From NCBI GenBank assembly GCA_040506275.1, contig JBEVXD010000012.1, positions 1 through 64,000 on the forward strand: DNA of 64,000 bases, written 5' to 3'. Source of the DNA: Thiodiazotropha sp040506275. Its GTDB lineage: Bacteria > Pseudomonadota > Gammaproteobacteria > Chromatiales > Chromatiaceae. Of this stretch, positions 1 through 9,048 are shown piece after piece. Both the position numbers and the translations under genes were made by a program. The notes beneath the pieces were generated by a model. That model saw only the letters and a program-made list of their open reading frames with translations. It was not told the origin of the DNA and did not search any database. Position 1 is the first letter of the stretch; every line of letters begins with the position of its first letter.

Positions 1-164
1 GAAACCCCTAACAATATGATTTTTAAAAGAGAGGCCGAAGTGTGCCTGCCTGCAGACTGCGTTATCAAAACTTGCTGTAGGAGTGCTACAGCGGCGTTTT
101 GATGCCTTGCCGCAGGCAGGCACACTTCGGCTGAAGGCAGCATACTTAGTCGCCGGGTTAATAA
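1..164. mobile_element. MITE-like three-stem element, copy 1 (left part outside window)
   Basis: Bases 1-164 match the right part of the complete element at 26145-26429 in the same orientation and nearly base for base. Visible here are the second inner stem (about 31-132, GCCGAAGTGTGCC pairing with GGCACACTTCGGC) and the right terminal repeat ending GGGTTAATA. Where copy 2 has a G-U type pair in the inner stem, this copy has a fully Watson-Crick pair, so the fold seems to be maintained. No coding potential is seen. It is probably a non-autonomous inverted-repeat element. Confidence 0.8.
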
Positions 165-409
165 TATTGCGGGTCTGAAATATCGGAGTTCGCGTGCGGC
201 ACTGCCGCATTATGATGAGTATTGAACATGACGGTAATTGCTGAAGGTGTTGGGGACGAAATTCAAGCAGTATTTATTCTGACTAAGGGATGTCAGGAAG
301 CTCTGGGATAACTATATGCTCGACCATAAAATACTCTGGTTTAAGAGCGTGGTTAATGTAAAAGCCAGGAAATAAGAGATTTCATTGTTGCTAGTCCAGT
401 ATTTACAGA

Positions 410-1519
410 TTACTTTTTCGCGTCAATCAATGCATCCAGACGTTTGCGAAACATAGCTTTGAACCTCGTTATCTGCAATTTACCACTGTTTCTGGGAACC
501 TGGATCATCCGTTGTGTCGCAAAATCGAATGGTGCTTCGATAGAGTTTTTTTCGCGGATTGGTATCCAGCTGGCAGGAATAGGTGAGTCGGCATCACTGC
601 GCCCGTGTAGCATTCCTGCTTCAAACACTACATTTGGGTTGTCCTGGTAAAGCGTAGGTTTCTCGCCGGAAATTGCTTCAGAAAGGTAGCAGACACCATA
701 CCGGCATGTACCAAGCTCAAGTAATAGTTGCATATTGATATTTCCTGGGCGATGAATATCTTTCCAATAGATCTGATTGAATTTATCCAGGTACTCTTTT
801 TCCATAAATACAGCTTTTATAGCCTTGATAACATCGCCTTCTGCATCGCTTGAAGAGGCGAGAAATATATTGGGTTTGGTCAACTTGGGAAGTGGCTTTT
901 GAAGTACCTTATTGAGTTCGTCTATTGCGTTACCTGTAAATTGATTCCTGGCTTTGGTGGTTGAAAATGTACGATAGGTTATGGCTACAGCATCCGCAAT
1001 TATGGAGAGTTCCTGTTTAGCTGCTTGTGTGATATCCAGGCGTTCGGTAGTCTCAAAGTTAAAAATTCCGAATGTAACTCCGTTCTCATCCTTGAGTGGA
1101 ATGATAATTGAGGTCTTGATTGGATCGCTACTTGGTTTTATATATTTTGGAATACTAGTGGATTTGCTCCATAGATCCCTATACTTGACACTTTTGTTTA
1201 ATAGCGGGTTATTCGGGGTTGCACTGACAATCCAGAGCGGCCTGTTTTTAATAAACGAGTATGCCGTTTGGCTGGCAATATGGTTTTTAGCATCACGCAC
1301 TGGCATGGTACTGTATTTACCCATGGTCGCAAATTTATGAGGAATCAGACCAATTTTATCTCCGATTTGAGATGTGACCATGAATCTCGTCACTGTGATA
1401 TTAAGTGTGTTGCGTGTGTAGTTATCAACCAGTTGGCGTATACGATTAAAGTTATCCGCATCTATGTAGTCAACAGCATATGCAAATTGTATTAATTGTT
1501 CGCCAAATGAACTGCTCAT
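410..1519 (-). CDS. GAF-domain protein with C-terminal TIR-like (Cap12/PF10137-type) domain
   Basis: A 369-residue soluble protein. Residues about 20-190 resemble a GAF sensor fold (short hydrophobic strands, an IIIPLKDENG turn, then a GIFNFE strand). Residues about 215-369 resemble the TIR-like nucleotide-binding domain: a first strand NIFLASSSDAEG at 217-228, a central LLLELGTCRYGVCYLS segment, and NPNVVFEAGMLHGR at 294-307. In TIR-like NADases of the Cap12 group this last motif carries the catalytic glutamate, here Glu300. The start is supported by GAGG five bases upstream. It is divergent from the hydrolase/CHAT genes at 2068-8481. Inference: an immune effector with a ligand-sensing module, depleting NAD or binding nucleotides. 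No signal peptide or membrane segment is seen. The domain calls come from motif reading only. Confidence 0.65.
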   Translation of the reverse strand: MSSSFGEQLIQFAYAVDYIDADNFNRIRQLVDNYTRNTLNITVTRFMVTSQIGDKIGLIPHKFATMGKYSTMPVRDAKNHIASQTAYSFIKNRPLWIVSATPNNPLLNKSVKYRDLWSKSTSIPKYIKPSSDPIKTSIIIPLKDENGVTFGIFNFETTERLDITQAAKQELSIIADAVAITYRTFSTTKARNQFTGNAIDELNKVLQKPLPKLTKPNIFLASSSDAEGDVIKAIKAVFMEKEYLDKFNQIYWKDIHRPGNINMQLLLELGTCRYGVCYLSEAISGEKPTLYQDNPNVVFEAGMLHGRSDADSPIPASWIPIREKNSIEAPFDFATQRMIQVPRNSGKLQITRFKAMFRKRLDALIDAKK

Positions 1520-2067
1520 AACTACCTCAGATTATTTCTTGGAATTTATTAAATTCATCAGGGGCTCTGGTCTATTCATTATATTCTTTTCCCAGATGAC
1601 GAGTTGATACTGTTTCGTTAGTCAAGAAAGGCCACAAAACATGCTCCCGTTAAAGCAACTGTCTACCTTAAGTATATATTGTAGTGGGCAGTATGCCAGT
1701 GGCGAGTATTACTCTCCTAGAAGACGAGTAATCTATAGTTCTCATGACTCAGTAGAGATTTCGATAAGCTATCCATCGCAAATGAGAAATCACCTATCTC
1801 AGAACGCAGAGAGTGGTTTGATGCACTGCAAAAAACACTGGCTATAGCTATTCATATTCTCTTGCTAAAGAATTAAGAAAAATAGTTAGAGTGGCAGAGG
1901 TTCATCATGAAATCAGTTGTTGTCAAGGTGAATAATAGACTTATTATTTTCTGAGATATGGCTATTCTATAAGTAATAATTGGATGACTCTCCAACCAGG
2001 ATTTTTACCTAACCGCTTAAAGCCTGGTCACCAATAAATAGAAATGAATGGAAAGGGAGGAGATGTG
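1520..2067. other. Divergent intergenic region, AT-rich
   Basis: This 548-base stretch separates the divergent GAF/TIR-like gene and the hydrolase/CHAT genes and must hold both promoters. A start-less reading frame ending near 1875 (containing SERREWFDALQKTLA) looks like the tail of a lost gene, but it is only about 40 codons long. No clear operator palindrome was seen. Confidence 0.4.
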
Positions 2068-2991
2068 ATGGCTAAGGTAATCGTAGGTATACACGGTTTG
2101 GCAAATAAGCCTGAGAAGGAAGTATTGAAGGGGTGGTGGGAAACTTCTATCAGGGAGGGGCTGAAGCTGAATGAAGGTATCAATTCTGCAAATATTGAGT
2201 TCCACATGGTCCATTGGGCTGACCTGCTCTATAAAGATACACTACATAATGATAGGAATTTTTCATTCGATAATCTTTTCAATGATGAACCTTATGTTAA
2301 AGCAGCAGATGGTGCTCTGAAATCGTATAAAGGTAGCTTTCTCGATAAGACCAGAGCCGGTTTATTTGACTTAATCGGCGACGCAGCTGATGGCCTTAAA
2401 ATTCATGCGGGTATGGATTCGTTTGCGGACTATCTGATCGGCCGTCTACTCAAAGATCTCGATTTCTACTATGATAACCGCGATATCCTGGATCGAAATA
2501 ACAGCCATAGACCAACCCAGGAAGTGTTACGACAGGAGTTATTGGAATGTCTGATTCCACTTAAAGGTAACGCCATCATGCTTATAGCGCACTCAATGGG
2601 TACCATCATCTCCTATGATGCCCTGCGAGATTTAGGAAGAAGCCATCCCGATTTTGAACTCTCCCATTTTGTTACAATCGGCTCACCGCTGGGCTTACCC
2701 CATGTTAAAACAAAAATCATCAATGAACGTAGCTACGACAACGAAGTGCGCACACCCTCAGTGGTTAAGACCAGCTGGAAAAATTTTGCCGACAAAAAGG
2801 ATCCGGTTGCTGCGGATCTCTTTCTTAATGGTGACTACACCAAAAATGCCGCTGGTATTGAGGTAGAGGATGATCTGGTAGCCAATGACTATATTGGACC
2901 AGGTAAAAAGAAACACAACCACCATAAGTCTTATGGCTATCTCAGAACCCCGGAAATGTCGGCTCATATAGCAAAATTTCTTGCTTTATAA
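2068..2991 (+). CDS. Serine alpha/beta hydrolase, 307 aa
   Basis: A soluble alpha/beta-hydrolase-fold protein. The N-terminal strand VIVGIHGLANKP holds the oxyanion-hole HG motif, and LIAHSMGTIISYDAL is the nucleophile elbow with Ser176 as likely catalytic residue. ITIGSPLGLP-like and SYGYLRTPEM segments follow, and the acid and histidine should lie C-terminally (a His cluster near residues 276-281). An upstream in-frame ATG exists at 2044, but AAGGGAGG at 2053-2060 sits seven bases before 2068, so 2068 is preferred. It lies 51 bases upstream of the giant hydrolase-CHAT gene on the same strand and is probably co-transcribed with it. The family suggests a lipase, esterase or PGAP1-like activity; the substrate is unknown. 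Confidence 0.7.
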   Translation: MAKVIVGIHGLANKPEKEVLKGWWETSIREGLKLNEGINSANIEFHMVHWADLLYKDTLHNDRNFSFDNLFNDEPYVKAADGALKSYKGSFLDKTRAGLFDLIGDAADGLKIHAGMDSFADYLIGRLLKDLDFYYDNRDILDRNNSHRPTQEVLRQELLECLIPLKGNAIMLIAHSMGTIISYDALRDLGRSHPDFELSHFVTIGSPLGLPHVKTKIINERSYDNEVRTPSVVKTSWKNFADKKDPVAADLFLNGDYTKNAAGIEVEDDLVANDYIGPGKKKHNHHKSYGYLRTPEMSAHIAKFLAL

Positions 2992-3042
2992 GTATCAAGC
3001 CAAATATTTTCGGAATAAGTCGACAGTCAGGATATCGAGAAA

Positions 3043-6000
3043 ATGGCTAAAAAAGATACAACAAGAAAGCTCAAAGTCAGTGGCCGAAAAGCAGATGATC
3101 AACAGCAGCTAAATCTCCAGCATGATTTCTCCGACCTTCTGAAAGTAGAAGTACGTGAAGGATCTTCAATCACTCTCTTACAGGATAGAGCAGGTGAGGC
3201 AGAGACAGTCACCTTGTCTCCAACAGATGACGATGTTGTACAACTCAACCTGGAAGGCAACATTCAGATCTATACCTCGGTCGGAAGATTGTGTGACGAA
3301 ATACTTCAACGAGACCAGGTGCGTAGTGATGGGGCTACGGAGATAGAGCTTCCGGGAAGACTGATTGTAAATAACCAGCACAGCAGGGGAGAGGATGGGC
3401 TGTTCATCGAGAGTCTGAAACTACTCGATGTTGAAGGGGCCCTGGTCGACCATGTGACTGGTAAGGCTGCATCCTTCACAGCTCGCAAGGTGGCAGAGTG
3501 GCTAGAGCAGAAACTGGTCGGAGATAGTGGGCTGGTCTGTTTAAAGGATCAGGAGTCGGATTCTGAGGAAGCTGTGAAGCTCGAACCGGCCAACATGGAT
3601 GATCTCGATCATTCCCAAGAGATACTTCTTTTCCTGCATGGTACGGGTTCAAGCGTGGAGGGTAGTTTCTCTGAGCTCTGGAAGCTCGATGAAGATAATC
3701 TGTGGAATGAGCTGCGAAGTCGCTACGGTAGGAATATATTGGCTCTGCAGCACCGTACATTGACTGAGAGCCCCATCGACAATGCGGTGCAGGTGATGGA
3801 AGCACTACCCATGGGGGCCAAGCTCCATATCGTCAGCCACTCACGGGGCGGATTGATCGGAGAGCTGCTTTGTCGTGGTCAGCTGAGTGAAAATCATGAG
3901 CCCTTCTCCAAAGAGGAGATAGAGCTATTCACCACCCATCACCTCCTGGGATTAGCTGATTCACTACAAGATGAAGTGGAAAACGATTACAAACACCACC
4001 GGGATCAACTGCAGCGACTCAACACACTGTTGGTTGAAAAGCAGCCGCAGATCAAGCAGTTCGTGCGCGTCGGTTGTCCCGCTCGCGGTACCACTTTGGC
4101 AAGCGGCAAACTGGATATCTATCTCTCCGGGTTACTGAATGTGATCGGTTATATCCCTGCCCTGAAGGTGAGCAGGATCTACAATTTTTTCAAGGTTTTC
4201 ACTCTGGCAGTTGCCAAGGAGCGTACCCGTCCTGAAAGCCTGCCTGGCCTGGAGGCGCAGATGCCGGGTTCGCCCCTGATCGCGTTGCTCAATGCCACCT
4301 CTGTCAGCAGTGAGGCTCCACTGACGGTTATCGAGGGCGACATCGAACCAACCGGCATCTTCAAGAAGATCGCAATCTTCTTTCTGGATCAGTTCTATGA
4401 GAGCGAGCACGACCTGGTGGTGAATACGCCATCCATGGACGGGGGGGCTCGCCGTGTAGATCAGATTCCGGTGTTGCCGGAGTCTGGAAAAGAGGTCAAT
4501 CACTTCTGCTACTTTACCAACAGCAGCAGCCGGAAGGGTTTGTTGAGTGCCTTGAGCGGAACCCAATCACCCCCACCTGGTTTTATATTTAGGGAGCAGG
4601 TTCCCAGAATCATTGCGCGCTCTCTACCAAGGGATAAGCGCTCGGGTGAAGTGCCTGTGGTCTTTGTGCTGCCAGGACTCAGCGGAAGCCATCTTGCTGA
4701 GCAGGGGAACCGGATCTGGGTCGACCCTTTTGACCTCATGCGTGGACGTTTCAAACGGTTGCAACGACGTGGTGGAAGAGAAATTGAGCCTGACGGGCTG
4801 ATTGCCGGTACCTATGCCAAGTTGGTTGAATATCTTTCAGATACCCATGAGGTAATCCCTTTCCCCTATGACTGGCGGCTTTCTGTGTTAAAGAATGGTG
4901 AGTTGCTTGCGGCGGAGGTGGATAAGCAGTTAAGTCGATCTGAGCAACCAATACGTATCATTGCACACTCAATGGGAGGATTAGTCTTTCGTGGCATGGC
5001 CGCTTCCAATAGCCATGTCTGGGATCGTATGCGTGGACGGGAAGGGTCGAGGGTGCTGATGCTGGGTACGCCCAATCGGGGTTCCTTCTCGATTCCAAGA
5101 ATTCTGGCTGGTCAGGATCGCCTGATCCGGATCTTGGCAGCAGCAGATCTGAGACACGACCAGAATGAGTTGCTCGAATTGATAAGCCAATTTGAGGGCA
5201 TACTCGAGCTGCTCCCCGTGAATGAAGAACTCAAGCTGCCAGTTGAAGATATCTGGGACAAGTATAAGGAGGTGCTTGGTAACAGTTGGATGCGACCCGA
5301 CTCCAGACATCTGAAAAATGCTCAGAAAACTTGGAAAGCTTTGGGAAACAAGGGTCTTGAGTCAGGAGAGGTCTACTATATTGCCGGCCGTGCTGACGAG
5401 ACTCCGGTTGGTCATGAGATTGTCGAAAAGCATGGCAAGAAAAGAATACGAATCCTCTCCACCCGCAAAGGTGATGGCCAGGTAACCTGGGAGACAGGGA
5501 TACCTCAAGGCATCAAGCACTGGTATGTGGATGCAGTGCATGGCGATATACCTGACTACCAACCGGCTTACCGCGGAATGTTGGAGATCCTTGAGAGCGG
5601 GGAGACAAGACAGCTTTCAAGCAAGCCTCCTGTTAGTAGATCTGCCGATGAGCAATATCGAGAGATGGTGCCTGATTCGGTCGATTTTTATCCCAGTGAG
5701 AGTCATATTCAGGCAGCGACCATGGGACGGCGTTTCGAGACCTATCGGCCGAAAACGATACTGGAAAGAAAACCCAGGATCAGCGTCGTCCATGGCAATC
5801 TCTGTTTTGCCAAGTCGCCGATAGCCGTCGGTCACTACAAGGGCGATACCATTGTCAGTGCGGAGGCGGCCCTCGACAGTCGTCTCAATGGTCGCCTGAG
5901 TAAACGCCTGCAGCTTGGTCTCTATCCTGGCCCTCTATGTAGTCATGAGGTGTTGCTCAATCTCGAGGATCATAAGTTTCCCGGTGCCCTGATTGTTGGT

Positions 6001-8481
6001 CTGGGTGAAGTGGGTTCCCTGACGCCAGGAGAGCTGACCGATACCTTTCGCGAGGCGGTGCTGAGGTATGTGGTCAACTGCACCGAACGGGGAGATATCG
6101 GTGATAAGGGTATTGAATTGTCATCCCTGCTGATCGGTACCGGTGCGGGAGGTATAGCCCATGAAGATGCGATCATGGCCCTTCTGCGGGCAGTGCTGCA
6201 GGCCAATCGTCTGCTTGCCGGCACTGCTGGTAATCTGGATAACACTGTAGCCTCGCTTACCTTTATCGAACTCTATGAAGACACAGCGGTGGATATGGTG
6301 CACAGCTTGCGCCGTATTACAGACCATAATCCAGAGTTTAAACAGCGCGTCGAAATTGAGCCTGTGGTGAAGAGAGGCGATGGTGGCCGCACACGTGTCT
6401 ACTACCGGGAGGATCCGGAGTGGTGGCAGCGTCTGCGTATTGAAGGTACAAAAGAGGGGGGGCTTAAGTTCACAGCCTTGACGGCTCGTGGTAGCCGAGC
6501 CGAGATGACTACCCAGCCGATCCAGCGCCAATCGGTGACTCCCTTCCTGAATGAAGCGACCAGTGACACCTCTTCGGCGAACTGTGTTGGGCGTGCCCTG
6601 TTTGAGCTGTTGGTTCCGGCAGAGTTCAAAGACCATGCCCGACACAATCAGGACATAGTGCTAATGGTGGATAAGGTGTCTGCCGGTTATCCCTGGGAGT
6701 TGCTGGAATACGCAGGACGGGATGGCAATGAACCCCTTGCACACAAATCTGGTCTGATTCGCCAGTTTGTATCTCCGGAACAGGTCAGTACCAAAGTCTG
6801 CGACAATCGCGCTGCCCTGGTGGTTGGAGATCCTGGTGTGGATGATGATCGTTTCGTTGAATTACCGGGAGCACAGGATGAAGCGAATGCTGTCTATCAA
6901 TTGTTGAAGGATCATGGTTATAACAACCTCAATGAACCGATGATAAAAAGCACAGGCAGTAAGATACTTTGTGCGCTGATGACAGATGAATATCAGGTTC
7001 TGCATCTGGCTGGCCATGGGGTTGTGGATTTCGAACTGACAGAAGGTGATGAAAACTCAAAAGTAACCGGGATGGTCATTGGCAGGAATCATATCCTGAC
7101 ACCGATTGAGCTTCGGCAGATGCCAGCGACACCATCATTCGTCTTCATCAACTGCTGCCATCTGGGCACAACCCGCAGTGAGAGTGACAACAATCGCTAC
7201 CGTCGCCATGAGCTGGCATCCAACCTGGCCACCCAGTTGATTCGTCAGGGCGTACGTGCAGTGATCGCTGCAGGTTGGGCTGTTAACGATGAAGCCGCAG
7301 TCACTTTTGCCAAAAAATTCTATGAGGAATTTCTCTCTGGCGCCAGCTTTGGTGACGCCGTCAAGATGGCGCGCCGGGCTACCTACGATCAACATCCACG
7401 TTTTAATACCTGGGGTGCCTATCAGTGCTATGGGGATCCAGGCTACACCCTGGCAATTGAGAGTAAATCCCGTAGGGGGAGTACAGGGGGCAGTTGTAAA
7501 TATGTCTCCCTTTCGGAATATCAGGCTGAGATCAACAACATTGTTGAACGGGCTAAGACGGCCTCATTTACAGAAGTTAATGGGCTGAGGGATTGGGTGC
7601 AGTCGCTTAGCGATGAAGTGCCGGATAAGTGGCGACACGACAGTCGTCTGCAAGAGGCTCTGGGCCGTGCCTGGGGAGAACTTGATTGCTTCAATCTGGC
7701 GATTGATGCTTATCAGAAGGCGCTCTCAGGCGATCCCGCCTATGCTTCTCTGCGTTGTGCTGAGCAGCTCAGTAATTTCGAAGCGCGCCATGCGGTGGAG
7801 CTGCATGAGCGTGCGGAAAAATCAACAACAATCAGTGCAAGTGAAAAACGAAGAGTACAATCCAAATCGAGGGGACTGATCAAGCAGTCCGAAACCCGTA
7901 TCAATCGCCTCAATACCAATTTTGGTGAAACTGTAGAGCGTCTTGCACTTAAAGGTGGCATCTACAAGCGTCGAGCAATGCTCGAACGTAAGGAGACGGC
8001 AAAACTGAAAAAGACGTTGGCCTCCATGGGGGAGTGTTACAAGGCCTCTTATGAAAAAAAACGCAGGGACCATGGCGAAGTCTACCCCTACCCGCTGAAT
8101 AATTGGTTGCTTGTACGTTGGCTACTGAAGCAAGTAACCAAGGCAGGAGCGAAAGAAGAGGATGACTTTAATGGCTTGCTTGTAGAATTGAAAACGAAAG
8201 TCGAAATCGGATACATAACCCTTGATCACGAACACTTCTGGGAGGCTATCTCTGAGAACGATTATTACTTGCTGGATGCTATCCAACGGGGGCAACTTAA
8301 TAGCAGGGCCGATCAACTTTGTAAGCGCTATCAGGAGATTCGTAAGGTTGCCGCATCACCCAGACAGTTTAGGTCAGTTGATGAACATCTGGTTTTTCTT
8401 CGAGATATTTCGAACAGTCTTAAAATCGAAACGGTATCGGAGGGGATTAAGAAACTGATTATTGGTTTGAGTGCAAGTTAG
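3043..8481 (+). CDS. 1812-residue multidomain protein: two alpha/beta hydrolases plus CHAT protease and TPR-like tail
   Basis: Domains in order. About 1-185: variable N-terminus. About 190-500: alpha/beta hydrolase with FLHGTGSSVEGSF and elbow SHSRGG (Ser267). About 535-860: lecithin:cholesterol acyltransferase-like hydrolase with VLPGLSGSHLAE, FPYDWRLS and elbow AHSMGG (Ser643). About 915-1090: a domain I do not recognise (VGHYKGDTIVSAEAALD, LIVGLGEVGSLTPGEL), perhaps macro/M17-N-like. About 1200-1480: CHAT (caspase-like) domain with VVGDPGV, the catalytic His in HLAGHG (His1325) and the Cys in FINCCHLG (Cys1371/1372), ending in WGAYQCYGDPGY. About 1530-1620: a TPR-like helical region (GRAWGELDCFNLAIDAYQKAL). 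No signal peptide. All three catalytic centres look intact. The gene follows a further hydrolase and is divergent from a TIR-like gene. Inference: a conflict or cell-death effector in which proteolysis and lipid or ester hydrolysis are coupled. Confidence 0.8.
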   Translation: MAKKDTTRKLKVSGRKADDQQQLNLQHDFSDLLKVEVREGSSITLLQDRAGEAETVTLSPTDDDVVQLNLEGNIQIYTSVGRLCDEILQRDQVRSDGATEIELPGRLIVNNQHSRGEDGLFIESLKLLDVEGALVDHVTGKAASFTARKVAEWLEQKLVGDSGLVCLKDQESDSEEAVKLEPANMDDLDHSQEILLFLHGTGSSVEGSFSELWKLDEDNLWNELRSRYGRNILALQHRTLTESPIDNAVQVMEALPMGAKLHIVSHSRGGLIGELLCRGQLSENHEPFSKEEIELFTTHHLLGLADSLQDEVENDYKHHRDQLQRLNTLLVEKQPQIKQFVRVGCPARGTTLASGKLDIYLSGLLNVIGYIPALKVSRIYNFFKVFTLAVAKERTRPESLPGLEAQMPGSPLIALLNATSVSSEAPLTVIEGDIEPTGIFKKIAIFFLDQFYESEHDLVVNTPSMDGGARRVDQIPVLPESGKEVNHFCYFTNSSSRKGLLSALSGTQSPPPGFIFREQVPRIIARSLPRDKRSGEVPVVFVLPGLSGSHLAEQGNRIWVDPFDLMRGRFKRLQRRGGREIEPDGLIAGTYAKLVEYLSDTHEVIPFPYDWRLSVLKNGELLAAEVDKQLSRSEQPIRIIAHSMGGLVFRGMAASNSHVWDRMRGREGSRVLMLGTPNRGSFSIPRILAGQDRLIRILAAADLRHDQNELLELISQFEGILELLPVNEELKLPVEDIWDKYKEVLGNSWMRPDSRHLKNAQKTWKALGNKGLESGEVYYIAGRADETPVGHEIVEKHGKKRIRILSTRKGDGQVTWETGIPQGIKHWYVDAVHGDIPDYQPAYRGMLEILESGETRQLSSKPPVSRSADEQYREMVPDSVDFYPSESHIQAATMGRRFETYRPKTILERKPRISVVHGNLCFAKSPIAVGHYKGDTIVSAEAALDSRLNGRLSKRLQLGLYPGPLCSHEVLLNLEDHKFPGALIVGLGEVGSLTPGELTDTFREAVLRYVVNCTERGDIGDKGIELSSLLIGTGAGGIAHEDAIMALLRAVLQANRLLAGTAGNLDNTVASLTFIELYEDTAVDMVHSLRRITDHNPEFKQRVEIEPVVKRGDGGRTRVYYREDPEWWQRLRIEGTKEGGLKFTALTARGSRAEMTTQPIQRQSVTPFLNEATSDTSSANCVGRALFELLVPAEFKDHARHNQDIVLMVDKVSAGYPWELLEYAGRDGNEPLAHKSGLIRQFVSPEQVSTKVCDNRAALVVGDPGVDDDRFVELPGAQDEANAVYQLLKDHGYNNLNEPMIKSTGSKILCALMTDEYQVLHLAGHGVVDFELTEGDENSKVTGMVIGRNHILTPIELRQMPATPSFVFINCCHLGTTRSESDNNRYRRHELASNLATQLIRQGVRAVIAAGWAVNDEAAVTFAKKFYEEFLSGASFGDAVKMARRATYDQHPRFNTWGAYQCYGDPGYTLAIESKSRRGSTGGSCKYVSLSEYQAEINNIVERAKTASFTEVNGLRDWVQSLSDEVPDKWRHDSRLQEALGRAWGELDCFNLAIDAYQKALSGDPAYASLRCAEQLSNFEARHAVELHERAEKSTTISASEKRRVQSKSRGLIKQSETRINRLNTNFGETVERLALKGGIYKRRAMLERKETAKLKKTLASMGECYKASYEKKRRDHGEVYPYPLNNWLLVRWLLKQVTKAGAKEEDDFNGLLVELKTKVEIGYITLDHEHFWEAISENDYYLLDAIQRGQLNSRADQLCKRYQEIRKVAASPRQFRSVDEHLVFLRDISNSLKIETVSEGIKKLIIGLSAS

Positions 8482-9048
8482 CGGGGCTCTCTTTGGGCTG
8501 GACCATAAGAGCCGCTAGAGTTGAAACAGTTGATTCAAATAGAACTGGCAGCTGCCATACAGAATACATGCTATCTGTATTTATGTGTGGAAATCTAGAC
8601 TTAATCTGGCATTTATCGAAAATCGGCGCGAGGTAATCTGACAGTGGAGATAGAGGCAGTCTTTGACCAGCCACCACAAAGTAGAGCTAATGCAAAGCTG
8701 GTAGTACCTGCAGCAATCGGCCAGCAGCGGATGGTTAGAGCCTGGAGAAAATAGACAAAAGTCGATCTATAGCAGCTATTCGCTACCACCATGTTTCTAC
8801 TGATTAGAAGTTTCAGTTGGACGGTTCTTCAATACAGCTCTTCAATACACAAAGCAGACTCTTATTCCACCATTGTATCTATTGCTCGGAAACTCCCAGG
8901 CTACACTCTTAGCTTTTCCAAACCAATGACTGGTTGAGAAACGGTACAGTCCTAACAGCGTGATTAATGTGGAATAATTTGAACAACTATGAGTTGCGCT
9001 CATTATACGAGCATAGTAAGGGGAACATTGAATGGGCGTATATTTTCT
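8482..9048. other. Non-coding stretch after the CHAT gene
   Basis: 567 bases between the convergent CHAT gene and the diguanylate cyclase. I see no convincing gene, no strong terminator hairpin and no recognisable repeat. Confidence 0.4.

Noticed and set aside
6121..6645. 174-codon frame opposite the CHAT gene
   Set aside because: Antisense to a domain-bearing gene, without a ribosome site or motif.
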